Assembly (NCBI GenBank): GCA_050031985.1
Contig: JBNAIG010000031.1
Span: 124,001-188,000 of the forward strand
DNA length: 64,000 nucleotides
Origin: SZUA-368 sp028533045
Lineage (GTDB): Bacteria; Spirochaetota; Spirochaetia; DSM-2461
Direction: 5' to 3'
Position numbers and translations under genes: made by a program. Shown here piece by piece: positions 43,601 through 51,851 of this stretch. Every line of letters starts with the position of its first letter. Position 1 is the stretch's first letter. The notes beneath the pieces are model-generated. The model was not told where the DNA came from and did no database searches. It was given only the letters and a program-made list of their open reading frames with translations.

Positions 43601-44095
43601 CTCTCGGAAGCCATCGAAGAACGGCAGAAGAAGGAGGAGGACGAGGAGCAGCCACCGGAGGTTTATCTGGAACTGGACTACTCCGGATTCGTCCCAGACA
43701 GCTACATTACCGATCCCTCGGAGAAGATGGAAGTGTACAAAAAAATCGCCGCCGTGGGGTCCGAAGAGGAACTGGAAGGGCTCTCCTCGGAGCTGTTCGA
43801 CCGCTTTGGTCCCATGCCCGACGAGCTGCAGAGTCTTCTTTCCCTCTCGGAAATACGGATTATCTGCCGCCGTTTGTGGATCTCGTCGCTTAAGGAGCGA
43901 AAGGGTATCGCCACGGTAACCTTTAGCCGTGTGGCGAAAATATCTGTGGACAAGATCATGCATCTGATAGGTTCTTCCGGAGGTTCGGTTAAGTTGAATC
44001 CCGCCCGGCCCGACGCTCTTATGCTGGAGACGGGAAAAGTCGGCTTAAAAGAAAAATCCGAGTTTATTAGGGATAGACTGAATCAGCTTCTGTAA
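40694..44095 (+). CDS. mfd: Transcription-repair coupling factor
   Basis: 1133 residues (E. coli Mfd: 1148). The N-terminal UvrB-like region binds UvrA. The RNA-polymerase-interacting CarD-like domain begins at DLNPGDYVVHVNYGIG (~residue 466). SF2 translocase motifs follow: LLCGDVGFGKTE (~617), VIDEEQRFG (~717), SATPIPRTLHMSL and QLRGRVGRSGR. A TRG segment and a C-terminal UvrA-blocking domain complete it. Mfd removes stalled RNA polymerase and recruits UvrA to damaged DNA. CAGGA stands before the ATG. The 3' end overlaps the convergent kinase gene by 29 bases. Confidence 0.97.
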   Translation: MISLFLNELNKRIKENFEYKKIENRFCSGSFPIHITGSQGPFSAGIAATLSPFARDFSLVLTATDSEAEDMVNDLALYKDDVYHFPSWGTMLYRGVSPQAAVFGRRVHALAECRDGRKSIVVASLRAAASLLPPPEYLLSRTLSLKKGQAVDPEKIADELSRWGYLRVPRVSVAGEFALRGEVLDVYPPGRNEAIRVVLDFDEVEEIRLFDALNQSSVGKREEITIYPVREVLWDEELIDRLEVSLKEIGLEPDEIINELQTTGELRGEELFYPLCFEKNYTLFDYLGEKSAVYYINPELLRNSAQGLNQEYGELYKRAGNEGLIYPAPDRIMADPLELVDNPPGRTLLFHSLMPEELSREEIHSFQVTQGRSFFGNMNFFKEELTTLTEGGFDIYIFAESDSQADRISFILKDFPVKIVSESISSGFSLPEERLICIQENEIFGRKKRVARSVKTAKSQVIDSFVDLNPGDYVVHVNYGIGKFLGIKRIKAAGNERDYISLEYQGEETVFIPIEQVNLVQRYIGSKGAKPRLDKIGGSVWEKKRSKVKKKVEDIADRLVQLYASRQESTGFAFPVDNDFQVEFEAAFPYEETPDQLKAVELIKQDMERPRPMDRLLCGDVGFGKTEVAMRATFKAVMGGKQACLVCPTTILCEQHYENFTERFRRFPIKIAMISRLVPKAEQKLLMEGLEKGDIDLLIGTHRALSKDIKFKRLGLLVIDEEQRFGVKHKERLKEVKNDIDSLAMSATPIPRTLHMSLVKIRDLSLLETPPTNRKPVETFIQEFQPELVARAIRREVERGGQVFFLHNRVESLEKTTLFLQELLPEVMIEMAHGQMTPRALEDIMHRFIHGAFQVLVSTTIVESGIDIPNVNTIIIDRADMYGVSQLYQLRGRVGRSGRLAYAYLLYPQDRALTELAMKRLKIISDFTELGSGFKIAMKDLEVRGAGNLLGSEQSGEILAVGFDMYIRLLSEAIEERQKKEEDEEQPPEVYLELDYSGFVPDSYITDPSEKMEVYKKIAAVGSEEELEGLSSELFDRFGPMPDELQSLLSLSEIRIICRRLWISSLKERKGIATVTFSRVAKISVDKIMHLIGSSGGSVKLNPARPDALMLETGKVGLKEKSEFIRDRLNQLL

Positions 44096-46046
44096 GGGAA
44101 GGGGGAGCTTCGGGAATGTAGAGGGAGACCGTGGTGCCTTCTCCTGGCTCCGACTTGACCGCTATATGTCCCCTGTGCTGTTTCATAATGTTGTATACCG
44201 TGGGGAGCCCCAGCCCTCGTCCGGTGTCTTTGGTGGAAAAGTAGGGATCGAAAATTTTCCCACAGGTTTCCTTATCCATTCCTTTCCCCGTATCTTTTAT
44301 TTCAAGACGGATAAAAGAACCGCTCAGTTGGCTTGGGAAAGACTTTAAAAGGTTTGTTTTTTCCGCGTTTATATGAATACTCCCCCCGTCCGGCATCGCT
44401 TCATTGCAATTGTTAAAAAGGATTTCCAGAACCAGTAGGAGCTGTGTCCTGTCTGCGAGTATCTGCAATTCGGAAGACTCTGTATTATTAATCAATTCGA
44501 TATTATTCCTCAATATCGAATAGCACTCTCCAGGGGAGAATAACGTTTTAAGGGAAAGGGGGTGCAGATCCGGGCGTCCGCCCCGGGAAAAGGTCAGCAA
44601 GCGGCCGGTCAGGCTTTTGGTATTGTCCATGGCTTCAATGGCTCGTGACAAATAGGATTGGACAGCGTCGTTGTTATCCAGCGACATCAGGGCCAGTTCA
44701 ATATTTCCGAAAATCCCCATGAGAGCGTTGTTAAAATCGTGGGCTATCCCGGCAGCCAGAAAACCAAGGGATTCCAGAGTCCGCAGTTTATGTCTCTCTT
44801 CCTCCCGGTTTTTCTTCTCTTCCACCATCTGGTTGGCATACTCTCCCAAATCGGCCAGTTCCCGGTACCGGAGCAACTCCTTTTCCAGGGGGATATCGTC
44901 CAGAGCGGCCTGTTTGAAAAAACGGGAGAAAGAGGAAATATCTTGGAGGAAATATCTGTTTATCATATTTAGAAGAAGTGTAATGATGAGGACGCAGAGA
45001 AAAGTAATGACTGATATGCGGAGGATTTCCTGTCTTTGAATAATGTGCTCATGGAGAATGATTTCCTCTCTTTGAGTTTCCAATTTATCGGTGTATACGG
45101 TGGTTCCGATAATCCAGTTCCACTCTTCAAACTCATTAACATGGATAAGCTGTTGACACTCAACCCCTTCGGGAGTGAGTGCGGGATACTCAAGGAAGCC
45201 GCCTCCCTCTTCGGATAATTTGCGAAAATCATCAAAGCGCTGCATGGCATCTGCTTCCCGTAGATTTTGTCCTTTGTTCTGTCCCAGGAGGATTTCTCCC
45301 TCCTCCTTATCAATGATGAAAACATAGTTTATAGTCTCTGAGTAAACATATTCTATAGAGGCAAGAAGGCTTTTTTGAAGATCATTTTTGATATCTTCCG
45401 CATACAGTCCCGTACCGATCAGCCAATCGTAGGGTTCGAAGTGTTTTACATAGGAGGTTTTTTCTATATCCGATTCGAGATCATTCTGTTTAAACCAAAG
45501 GTAGGAATAATGACCTTCTCCTTCCTCACGCGCCAGTTTTACCATGTCCTTTATGAAATAATTGCCCTCCCGGTCCCGATCTTCCCTGCGGTCCTGGTTT
45601 TCTACGAAAGGGGCGGCTTTATTCATCAGGGTAACTCCGTCCAGTCTTATAACAAAATAGTAGCCCAACCCGTCCCGGTATGAGAGCAGGCGAAGGGTTT
45701 CCAATATTTCTTTCTGCAAGAGATCGGTACTTTTATTATCCCGGCCGTTCTCATAGATTGCCCGGGCAATGGTATATCCTTCCTTGGTGCGGTTTTTTAC
45801 TTCATTGCGTGTACTTTGAGCAACCCGTTCGGACTGGAAAGAGAAGCGCTCTATGATACGGTTGACCTCGCATTCCATGCGCTCCTTTTCCTGTCGGTAG
45901 AAATCTTCCTTCGCTGAGTTAAGGGTTTGAATATGATCTTTGCGGTGTATGGTCAACTCAATAGTGAGGATTAGCAGAGACAGGATAATAAGAAATATGG
46001 TTGTTATGAGTCTGACGCTGCCGACCAGACTTTTTCTCTTATTCAT
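44067..46046 (-). CDS. Membrane histidine kinase with two Cache domains
   Basis: 659 residues. A membrane helix (~15-32) and another (~345-362) bracket a periplasmic sensor with two Cache-like units (GYYFVIRLDGVTLMNKAAPF... WLIGTGLY and VFIIDKEEGEILLGQ... WNWIIGTTVY). A HAMP-like/coiled linker precedes the NtrB-type H box (GIAHDFNNALMGIFGN), followed by N, G1 and G2 boxes (NCNEAMPDGG, DTGKGMD, GRGLGLPTV). It probably detects a small organic ligand. There is no adjacent response regulator. TATATA 6 bases before the ATG could be the -10 of a leaderless mRNA. Confidence 0.9.
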   Translation of the reverse strand: MNKRKSLVGSVRLITTIFLIILSLLILTIELTIHRKDHIQTLNSAKEDFYRQEKERMECEVNRIIERFSFQSERVAQSTRNEVKNRTKEGYTIARAIYENGRDNKSTDLLQKEILETLRLLSYRDGLGYYFVIRLDGVTLMNKAAPFVENQDRREDRDREGNYFIKDMVKLAREEGEGHYSYLWFKQNDLESDIEKTSYVKHFEPYDWLIGTGLYAEDIKNDLQKSLLASIEYVYSETINYVFIIDKEEGEILLGQNKGQNLREADAMQRFDDFRKLSEEGGGFLEYPALTPEGVECQQLIHVNEFEEWNWIIGTTVYTDKLETQREEIILHEHIIQRQEILRISVITFLCVLIITLLLNMINRYFLQDISSFSRFFKQAALDDIPLEKELLRYRELADLGEYANQMVEEKKNREEERHKLRTLESLGFLAAGIAHDFNNALMGIFGNIELALMSLDNNDAVQSYLSRAIEAMDNTKSLTGRLLTFSRGGRPDLHPLSLKTLFSPGECYSILRNNIELINNTESSELQILADRTQLLLVLEILFNNCNEAMPDGGSIHINAEKTNLLKSFPSQLSGSFIRLEIKDTGKGMDKETCGKIFDPYFSTKDTGRGLGLPTVYNIMKQHRGHIAVKSEPGEGTTVSLYIPEAPPSLTEADSVYP

Positions 46047-46136
46047 AGTCTTTATATATTTTTATTGAATTGTAAACAAATTGCAAAGGAATTTGATGGG
46101 AATCTCATAATACTGGATTAAAGAAATAAAAAGTTT

Positions 46137-46142
46137 TATTAT
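46137..46142 (+). promoter_or_regulatory. Putative -10 of the activase-like gene
   Basis: TATTAT ends 7 bases before the ATG at 46150. No ribosome-binding site lies between, and the -35 (TGGATT, 46114-46119, 17 bases away) is weak. Confidence 0.4.
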
Positions 46143-46149
46143 ACCAGCG

Positions 46150-49100
46150 ATGAATAGACGTAATGATAATAAAGCCTATTGGCTTGGCATAGATATTGGT
46201 TCCACTACGGTTAAAGCTGCCTTGGTAAATGATGATAAAGAGTTAATCTACCACGATTATCGCCGTCACGGAGCGGAGCAGCGGACAGCCGCCCACCGGC
46301 TTCTTACGGATATTTCCGATAAATTCCCCGATGTACAGGTGATTCCCGTATTCTGCGGGAGCGGTTCCCGCGAACTGTCCCGTGAACTGGGGGCCTCCTA
46401 TATTCAGGAAGTGGTGGCCAACTCCCTCTCGGTTCGGGAATTTTATCCGGACACCCGGGTTGCCATCGAACTGGGCGGCCAGGATGCGAAGGTAACCTTT
46501 TTTCACCGGGATGAGAAAAGCGGCAAACTGGTTGCTTCGGATATGAGAATGAACGGAAGCTGTGCCGGGGGAACCGGAGCCTTTCTGGACGAAGTAGCCG
46601 GTATCCTAAAGCTTCCCATCGAAGAGCTCAACGACTACGCCAGCCGGGGAGAGACGGTTTACGACATCTCCGGCCGATGCGGGGTTTTTGCCAAGACCGA
46701 TATTCAACCCCTCCTTAATGCGGGAATAGGGAAGGAAGATTTGGCCCTCTCCTGTTATCATGCCATTGCCAAACAGACCATCGGCGGATTGGCCCAGGGG
46801 CTTGAAATCCACCCGCCCGTTATTTTTGAAGGGGGCCCCCTCCATTTTAATCCCCGACTGGTGGATGTGTTTGGAGAGCGGCTTAACCTTAAGGAAAATC
46901 AGATTATTCGTCCGGAGAATCCGGAAATCATGATAGCCTACGGCGCTGCCTTGGGAGTCCCGGCCATGTTTGAAGAGGCCCGGTCCCATCCCTTAGGCGA
47001 ATTTCTTACCCACAACGCCTTTAACCACCCGGATAAGCCGGAACATTCCGAACTGGCCGAAGCCTATTTTGCCGATGAAGAGGAAATTGATTCTTTTAAA
47101 AAACGCCATGAACTGCCCGCCGCCCCCGACTTCGGCAAGTATACCGGACAAACCCTGGACGTATGGCTGGGGATCGACGCCGGTTCTACAACCAGCAAAT
47201 TTGTCCTTCTTAATGACAAGGAAGAATTGGTCTACACCTATTACGGGAAAAACCACGGCGAACCGCTTAAGGTCGTAAGAAACGCCCTTCTGGACCTAAA
47301 GAAGACCGCCGATCAGCTTAACATCACCCTCAATATCCAGGGGGTGGGAACCACCGGCTACGGGGAACTTCTCTTTAACAAGGCTTTTCGCGGTGATTAC
47401 CACACTGTAGAGACCGTAGCCCATACGGAGGCGGCCCTAAAGTACGCCCCGGGAACCTCATTCATCCTCGATATCGGCGGACAGGACATTAAAGCCATTT
47501 TTCTGGGAGAGGAGGGGATCGTTACGGGAATCACCCTGAATGAAGCCTGTTCTGCCGGCTGCGGCTCCTTTTTGGAGAATTTTGCCGATTCTTTGAATAT
47601 TCCCGTGGGCAGCATTGCGGAAATGGCCTTCTCCTCAAAGGCTCCCTCCGTTTTGGGATCTCGCTGTACGGTTTTTATGAACTCCTCCATTATTACAGAG
47701 CAAAAAAACGGTAAAACCCCGTCGGATATCATGGCCGGTCTTTGTAACTCCATCGTGGAGAACGTTTTTACCAAGGTTATCCGCCTTACCAATATGAAGG
47801 CCCTGGGAGACCGAATCGTCGTTCAGGGGGGAACCTTTCGCAACGATGCGGTACTGCGGGCCCTGGAGAAATTTACCGGCCGGGAAGTGGTGCGCGCTCC
47901 CTATCCGGGTGAGATGGGCGCCATCGGGATTGCCCTTCTCACAAAGAAAAATGCCGCGGGAAAAGGCGCAGGTACTCGTTTCCTGAGCTGGGAAGAGCTG
48001 GAGAACTTCTCCTATGAGAGAGAAACCGGCCTTGTTTGCCATTTCTGTTCCAATAACTGTAACCGTACCCTTATTCGTTTTTCCGGCGGAGAAAGCCACA
48101 TTACCGGTAACAGATGTGAGCGGGGAGAGATCCTGGGCGATGTAAAAGACCCGGAAGCCCGGGAAAAACTCAAAAAGTTGAACCGCGATAAAAAACAGAA
48201 TCGGGACCTCTTTAAAGCCCGGGAAGGCTACCTGCTCAAGGAGTATCCCGTAGAGGTTATTTCCCCTAAGAAGGACATTACCATCGGCCTGCCCCGGAGC
48301 CTGGATTTTTGGGAGAGTTATCCCTTTTGGAACACGATTTATACAGCCCTGGGCTTTAAAACCCGCCTCTCCGCCCGATCGAACCGTACTATGTTCGAAG
48401 AGGGCCTGGCCTCGGTTCCTTCCGATACGGTCTGTTTTCCCGCCAAACTGGCTCACGGCCATCTGAACGACTTGATCGACCACAAGGTGGACCGCATCTT
48501 CATGCCCATCATGAACCGCATGGTGCCGGAAAACCCCTCTGTCCCCACCAGTCAGCACGCCTGTGCCGTTCTCAAGGGTTATCCCATGGTACTCCAGGCG
48601 AGTCAGGAGCCGGAGGAGAAGCACGGTATTCCCTTTGATACCCCCGTATTCCACTGGACAGACAAGAAGGCCCGGGTCGACTCTATCGTTGATTTTTTCA
48701 ACAGCACCTTCGGCCTGCCCGATCAGACCATACGGGACGCCATCGCCCAGGGGGATAAAGCCCTCGATGCCTTTCATCAAGCCATGGAAGAGGAGGGACA
48801 GGCCCTGCTCGATTCTCTGGAAGAGGGGGAGTTCGCCGTTGTCATGGCCGGTCGTCCCTACCATTCGGACCCGCTCATCAACCACAACCTGTCCGATTAC
48901 TTTACCCGGGACAACATCCCCGTCCTTCCCCTGGACGCCCTGCCGGGGCTCCATAAATCCCGACTTGATTCGGTCCGGGCGGAACTCACCGTTAACTACC
49001 ACGTGCGCATGTTCGCCGCCGCCCAAATCGTCATAAACGACCCCCGCCTGGAGTATGTACAAATCGTCAGCTTCGGCTGCGGCCACGACGCGGTTATTAC

Positions 49101-50514
49101 GGACGAACTGAACCGGCTCCTCTCCGAAGGGGCGGGAAAGAGCCCCCTCTCCATTAAAATGGATGAGAGCGACGTAACAGGACCCCTGAATATTCGGGTC
49201 AAATCCTTTGTGGAAACGGTCCGCACCCGTCGGGCCAAGGGCATTGTTACTCCCGTTAAGGAGGTCAAAGCCTACGCCAAACCCTACGAGAAAAAGGATC
49301 GTAAGAAAACCATCTACGTTCCCAACGTCTCCTGGGCTTTTGCTCAGGTGGGTACCGCCGCCATCCGAGGCCAGGGCTACAACGTGGAAGCCCTTCCCAT
49401 GGGAGGAGAACGGGCCATCGCCCTGGGAAAGAAGTACGTTCACAACGACATGTGCTTCCCCGCCCAGATAAACATAGGCGAGTTTCTGGCCCTTCTGGAG
49501 TCCACCGACAAGGATCCGGAAGACTGCGTTCTTATTTTGGCGAAGGATCAGTGCGACTGCCGCCTGGCCCACTACGCCATGATGGCCCGTCAGGCCCTGG
49601 ACGATGCGGGGTACGAAAACACCCTGCTCACCACCCTCGATACGGACCTGAAGAACCTCCACCCGGGATTCAGCCTTAACCCCCTCTTCGAACTGCGCAT
49701 GCTCTGGGGACTGGTCATGAACGACGCTCTTGAGGATTTGCGACGAAAAATCCGCCCCTACGAAAAGAACTCCGGAGAGACCAATAAAATCTTTGAGGAG
49801 ACCGTACTGGCCATGTGCGACGGCTTTGAACGGTCCCTTCCCACGGCCATCAAAGCCTATGAAAAGGGTGTGGAACGGCTCATGAAAATGGACTACGACC
49901 GGAGCGAACGGAAACCGCGGGTCTTCATGATCGGAGAGTTTTTGCTCAACTTCCATCCCGGTTCAAACAACTACATAGAGGATTACCTGGAAGAGAACGA
50001 CCTGGAAGTCATCATGCCCAATCTTTTTTACAGCATCCATCGGGAATACCTCTTGGAAATGGACCAGAGCGCCGAATATCACGTCTCCGTTCCCGCCGTA
50101 AAACTCTTCCTTACCAAGGCCACCGAGAAGTACGTAAGCCATGTGGTCAAAAAGGTAAACCGCGTTGCCGCCCGCCATCCCCTGTGGGAAGAAAAACCGG
50201 AATTGAGGGAAATAGCCCTTCGCTCCCAGCACATCATCGACAAAACCTTTACCTCCGGGGAAGGCTGGATGATCGCCGGAGAAATCCTCCACAACGCCGA
50301 GCACGGGGTCAACTCCTTCCTCATCCTCCAACCCTTCGGCTGCCTCCCCAATCACGTCACCGGGCGGGGACTGGTCAAAGCCATCAAAAAAGAGATGCCC
50401 CACATACAGGTACTGGCCCTGGACTACGATCCGGACACCAGCTTCGCCAACGTGGAAAACCGTCTGCAGATGCTTATCATAAATACAAAGGAAAGGGCCA
50501 AAAGCGAGAATTAG
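46150..50514 (+). CDS. Giant acyl-CoA dehydratase activase-related protein (two ASKHA units + DUF2229 + HgdB-like part)
   Basis: 1454 residues. Two tandem BcrAD/BadFG ASKHA ATPase units start with WLGIDIGSTTVKAALV (~12) and WLGIDAGSTTSKFVLL (~338). Each carries the two cysteine motifs that hold the bridging 4Fe-4S cluster of HgdC-type activases (GSCAGGTGAF/GRCGVFAK and EACSAGCGSF/GSRCTVFM). A CxxCxxxC site (CHFCSNNC, ~635) and the DUF2229 region (IGLPRSLDFWESYPFW) follow. The last ~700 residues resemble an HgdB-like domain with several Cys/His-rich patches (MCFPAQ, KDQCDCRLAH). By analogy to HgdC, it may use ATP to inject an electron into a substrate or partner. The substrate is unknown. Confidence 0.85.
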   Translation: MNRRNDNKAYWLGIDIGSTTVKAALVNDDKELIYHDYRRHGAEQRTAAHRLLTDISDKFPDVQVIPVFCGSGSRELSRELGASYIQEVVANSLSVREFYPDTRVAIELGGQDAKVTFFHRDEKSGKLVASDMRMNGSCAGGTGAFLDEVAGILKLPIEELNDYASRGETVYDISGRCGVFAKTDIQPLLNAGIGKEDLALSCYHAIAKQTIGGLAQGLEIHPPVIFEGGPLHFNPRLVDVFGERLNLKENQIIRPENPEIMIAYGAALGVPAMFEEARSHPLGEFLTHNAFNHPDKPEHSELAEAYFADEEEIDSFKKRHELPAAPDFGKYTGQTLDVWLGIDAGSTTSKFVLLNDKEELVYTYYGKNHGEPLKVVRNALLDLKKTADQLNITLNIQGVGTTGYGELLFNKAFRGDYHTVETVAHTEAALKYAPGTSFILDIGGQDIKAIFLGEEGIVTGITLNEACSAGCGSFLENFADSLNIPVGSIAEMAFSSKAPSVLGSRCTVFMNSSIITEQKNGKTPSDIMAGLCNSIVENVFTKVIRLTNMKALGDRIVVQGGTFRNDAVLRALEKFTGREVVRAPYPGEMGAIGIALLTKKNAAGKGAGTRFLSWEELENFSYERETGLVCHFCSNNCNRTLIRFSGGESHITGNRCERGEILGDVKDPEAREKLKKLNRDKKQNRDLFKAREGYLLKEYPVEVISPKKDITIGLPRSLDFWESYPFWNTIYTALGFKTRLSARSNRTMFEEGLASVPSDTVCFPAKLAHGHLNDLIDHKVDRIFMPIMNRMVPENPSVPTSQHACAVLKGYPMVLQASQEPEEKHGIPFDTPVFHWTDKKARVDSIVDFFNSTFGLPDQTIRDAIAQGDKALDAFHQAMEEEGQALLDSLEEGEFAVVMAGRPYHSDPLINHNLSDYFTRDNIPVLPLDALPGLHKSRLDSVRAELTVNYHVRMFAAAQIVINDPRLEYVQIVSFGCGHDAVITDELNRLLSEGAGKSPLSIKMDESDVTGPLNIRVKSFVETVRTRRAKGIVTPVKEVKAYAKPYEKKDRKKTIYVPNVSWAFAQVGTAAIRGQGYNVEALPMGGERAIALGKKYVHNDMCFPAQINIGEFLALLESTDKDPEDCVLILAKDQCDCRLAHYAMMARQALDDAGYENTLLTTLDTDLKNLHPGFSLNPLFELRMLWGLVMNDALEDLRRKIRPYEKNSGETNKIFEETVLAMCDGFERSLPTAIKAYEKGVERLMKMDYDRSERKPRVFMIGEFLLNFHPGSNNYIEDYLEENDLEVIMPNLFYSIHREYLLEMDQSAEYHVSVPAVKLFLTKATEKYVSHVVKKVNRVAARHPLWEEKPELREIALRSQHIIDKTFTSGEGWMIAGEILHNAEHGVNSFLILQPFGCLPNHVTGRGLVKAIKKEMPHIQVLALDYDPDTSFANVENRLQMLIINTKERAKSEN

Positions 50515-50533
50515 CTCTTTTTTCGGGGCCATT

Positions 50534-50563
50534 CCCGGAACCCTCCTCGCGGAAGGTTCCGGG
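50534..50563. repeat. 9-bp inverted repeat in a GC-rich 145-base intergenic region
   Basis: CCCGGAACC and GGTTCCGGG flank 12 bases. Neither strand has a U run next to it, so it is not a standard terminator. The rest of the gap between 50515 and 50658 is markedly G+C-rich with smaller inverted repeats (for example GGGC-TCAC-GCCC), unlike other gaps here. I see no gene in it. Confidence 0.6.
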
Positions 50564-50658
50564 AACCGGGCTGCTCCAGGCTCCGGGCTCACGCCCTCCG
50601 GCCCCAAGGGGTCTGCCATTCGCAGGCTCACGGCCCCTTCCGTATCCCTTGTCCGCTA

Positions 50659-51267
50659 CTATTTCTTATATATTAGAAGGAAAAGGGGGAACTGTTTCTT
50701 TTCCCCGTCAATGACTTTTTCATTAATAAAAGGGTAGGTGGTGGAGACTTTCTCCAAACCCAGACCGTTAAGATGGGATTCCAGATCGGCCACATTAAAA
50801 CCGTTGTGTGCCGTTTCCAGATGTTCCCCGTGAAAGGAACCGTCCTCTTCGACTAAATCGGCCAGGCAGAGGTATCCCCCGGGCATCGTCATCTCCGAGA
50901 GGATTTTTACTGCCCCGTAGGCATCGGGGACATGGTGAAGGGCCTGGAGGGTGACAATCAGGTCAAACCTCTCCGCCGGAGAGACCGTGAAAATATCGCA
51001 AATTTGGCCTATGGCCCGGGAATTATCGGTGATCTTGTTATTAACCTGCTCAATCATGCCTTCCGAGCTGTCCCAGAAGGTCATATGATTTATGGTATCG
51101 AGAAAATTGAATCCCAAAAGACCGGTGCCACAGCCAAAATCGAGGCCTTTAAAGTTTTTTTTGAGAGGCAGGGAGTCCTTAATCGCCTCGGCAAAACGTT
51201 TTGTTCTGCGAAGGCGGTATTGCTGCTTGTCCCAATGGGCCGCTTCAACGTCAAATTGATTTTTCAT
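50659..51267 (-). CDS. Class I SAM-dependent methyltransferase
   Basis: 202 residues. Motif I is LDFGCGTGLLG (~42-52), followed by a second acidic strand (FWDSSEGMI), a motif II-type region (FDLIVTLQALHHVPD) and a motif III strand (PGGYLCLADLVEEDG). It has the UbiE/Methyltransf_11 arrangement. The substrate cannot be told. It lies downstream of the PNPOx-like gene with 41 bases between them, including a CCCCCG/CGGGGG hairpin; no clear ribosome-binding site is near the ATG. Confidence 0.85.
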   Translation of the reverse strand: MKNQFDVEAAHWDKQQYRLRRTKRFAEAIKDSLPLKKNFKGLDFGCGTGLLGFNFLDTINHMTFWDSSEGMIEQVNNKITDNSRAIGQICDIFTVSPAERFDLIVTLQALHHVPDAYGAVKILSEMTMPGGYLCLADLVEEDGSFHGEHLETAHNGFNVADLESHLNGLGLEKVSTTYPFINEKVIDGEKKQFPLFLLIYKK

Positions 51268-51308
51268 AATATTTTGTGTTGCTCCCCCGTTAGCCGGGGG
51301 AAAAAGGT

Positions 51309-51695
51309 TTAGGCCAGTTTATCGGCGCCGCAGTAAACTTCATCCACAGTCAGGTAAACACCGGCTTTGGGGGTCATCTGGGGGTGATTTACATGAACCC
51401 ATTCAACCACATCGTCGTATTTTTTCCCTTCCGTGACAGTTTCCGCTTTACATTTGAGCTGATAGGCTTTACGGGTATCCGGGTCGAGTACAACAACACT
51501 CATAACGGGGTTGCTGTCAAGATTTTCCCGGGTTTTCTCAAACTTGTTATCCGCCACAACAAGGGTATCACCGTCGAGGGCTTTGATATAGGTAACATAA
51601 ACAAGATTGGGATTGCCGTCGGCGCTGGCCGTAGCGAGACAGGTGGGCATGGTTTTGGAAATGGCATCGAGAACTTCATTAGACATTTTGGACAT
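51309..51695 (-). CDS. Pyridoxamine 5'-phosphate oxidase-like FMN-binding protein
   Basis: 128 residues with a split-barrel flavin-binding fold: TCLATASADGNPNLVYVTYI near the N-terminus, VVADNKFEKTRENLDSNP and a C-terminal PKAGVYLTVDEVYCGADKL. Such small proteins often bind FMN or heme and reduce unknown substrates. AAGGAG lies well placed before the ATG at 51695, and a promoter is found further upstream. It probably leads the two-gene unit with the methyltransferase. Confidence 0.85.
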   Translation of the reverse strand: MSKMSNEVLDAISKTMPTCLATASADGNPNLVYVTYIKALDGDTLVVADNKFEKTRENLDSNPVMSVVVLDPDTRKAYQLKCKAETVTEGKKYDDVVEWVHVNHPQMTPKAGVYLTVDEVYCGADKLA

Positions 51696-51726
51696 AATTA
51701 TTACTCCTTAGGGTTAACTTATTTAC

Positions 51727-51755
51727 ATAGTACCAAAAATAGCGTGCATATGCAA
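51727..51755 (-). promoter_or_regulatory. Promoter of the PNPOx-like gene (TTGCAT-17-TACTAT)
   Basis: Minus strand TTGCAT (51750-51755), spacer 17, TACTAT (51727-51732). The mRNA would have a leader of about 25 bases that includes AAGGAG, in contrast to the leaderless genes. Confidence 0.5.
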
Positions 51756-51793
51756 TATATGACTTATTGGTAAAAGTATCGCCCCTTTTTTCC

Positions 51794-51822
51794 TTGCCAG
51801 CCCATCCCGTACCTTGTAGAAT
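51794..51822 (+). promoter_or_regulatory. Promoter of the ManD-like gene (TTGCCA-17-TAGAAT)
   Basis: TTGCCA (51794-51799), spacer 17, TAGAAT (51817-51822). The leader is ~23 bases and contains AGGGGA before the ATG at 51852. Confidence 0.6.
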
Positions 51823-51851
51823 TATCATTATTCAGAATAAAGGGGATTAAA

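Noticed and set aside
47635..49956. A 773-codon open frame on the minus strand across the activase-like gene
   Set aside because: It lies entirely opposite a clearly conserved gene, lacks any recognisable domain, and arises from the third-codon-position G+C bias of the real gene. The same applies to the 668-codon frame opposite mfd (41108-43114).
50534..50563. Inverted repeat as terminator of the activase-like gene
   Set aside because: No run of T follows on either strand; it is kept as an unexplained repeat only.
51284..51300. CCCCCG/CGGGGG hairpin between the PNPOx-like and methyltransferase genes as terminator
   Set aside because: On the minus strand the T run comes before the stem and not after it, so it does not fit an intrinsic terminator; it could still affect translation.
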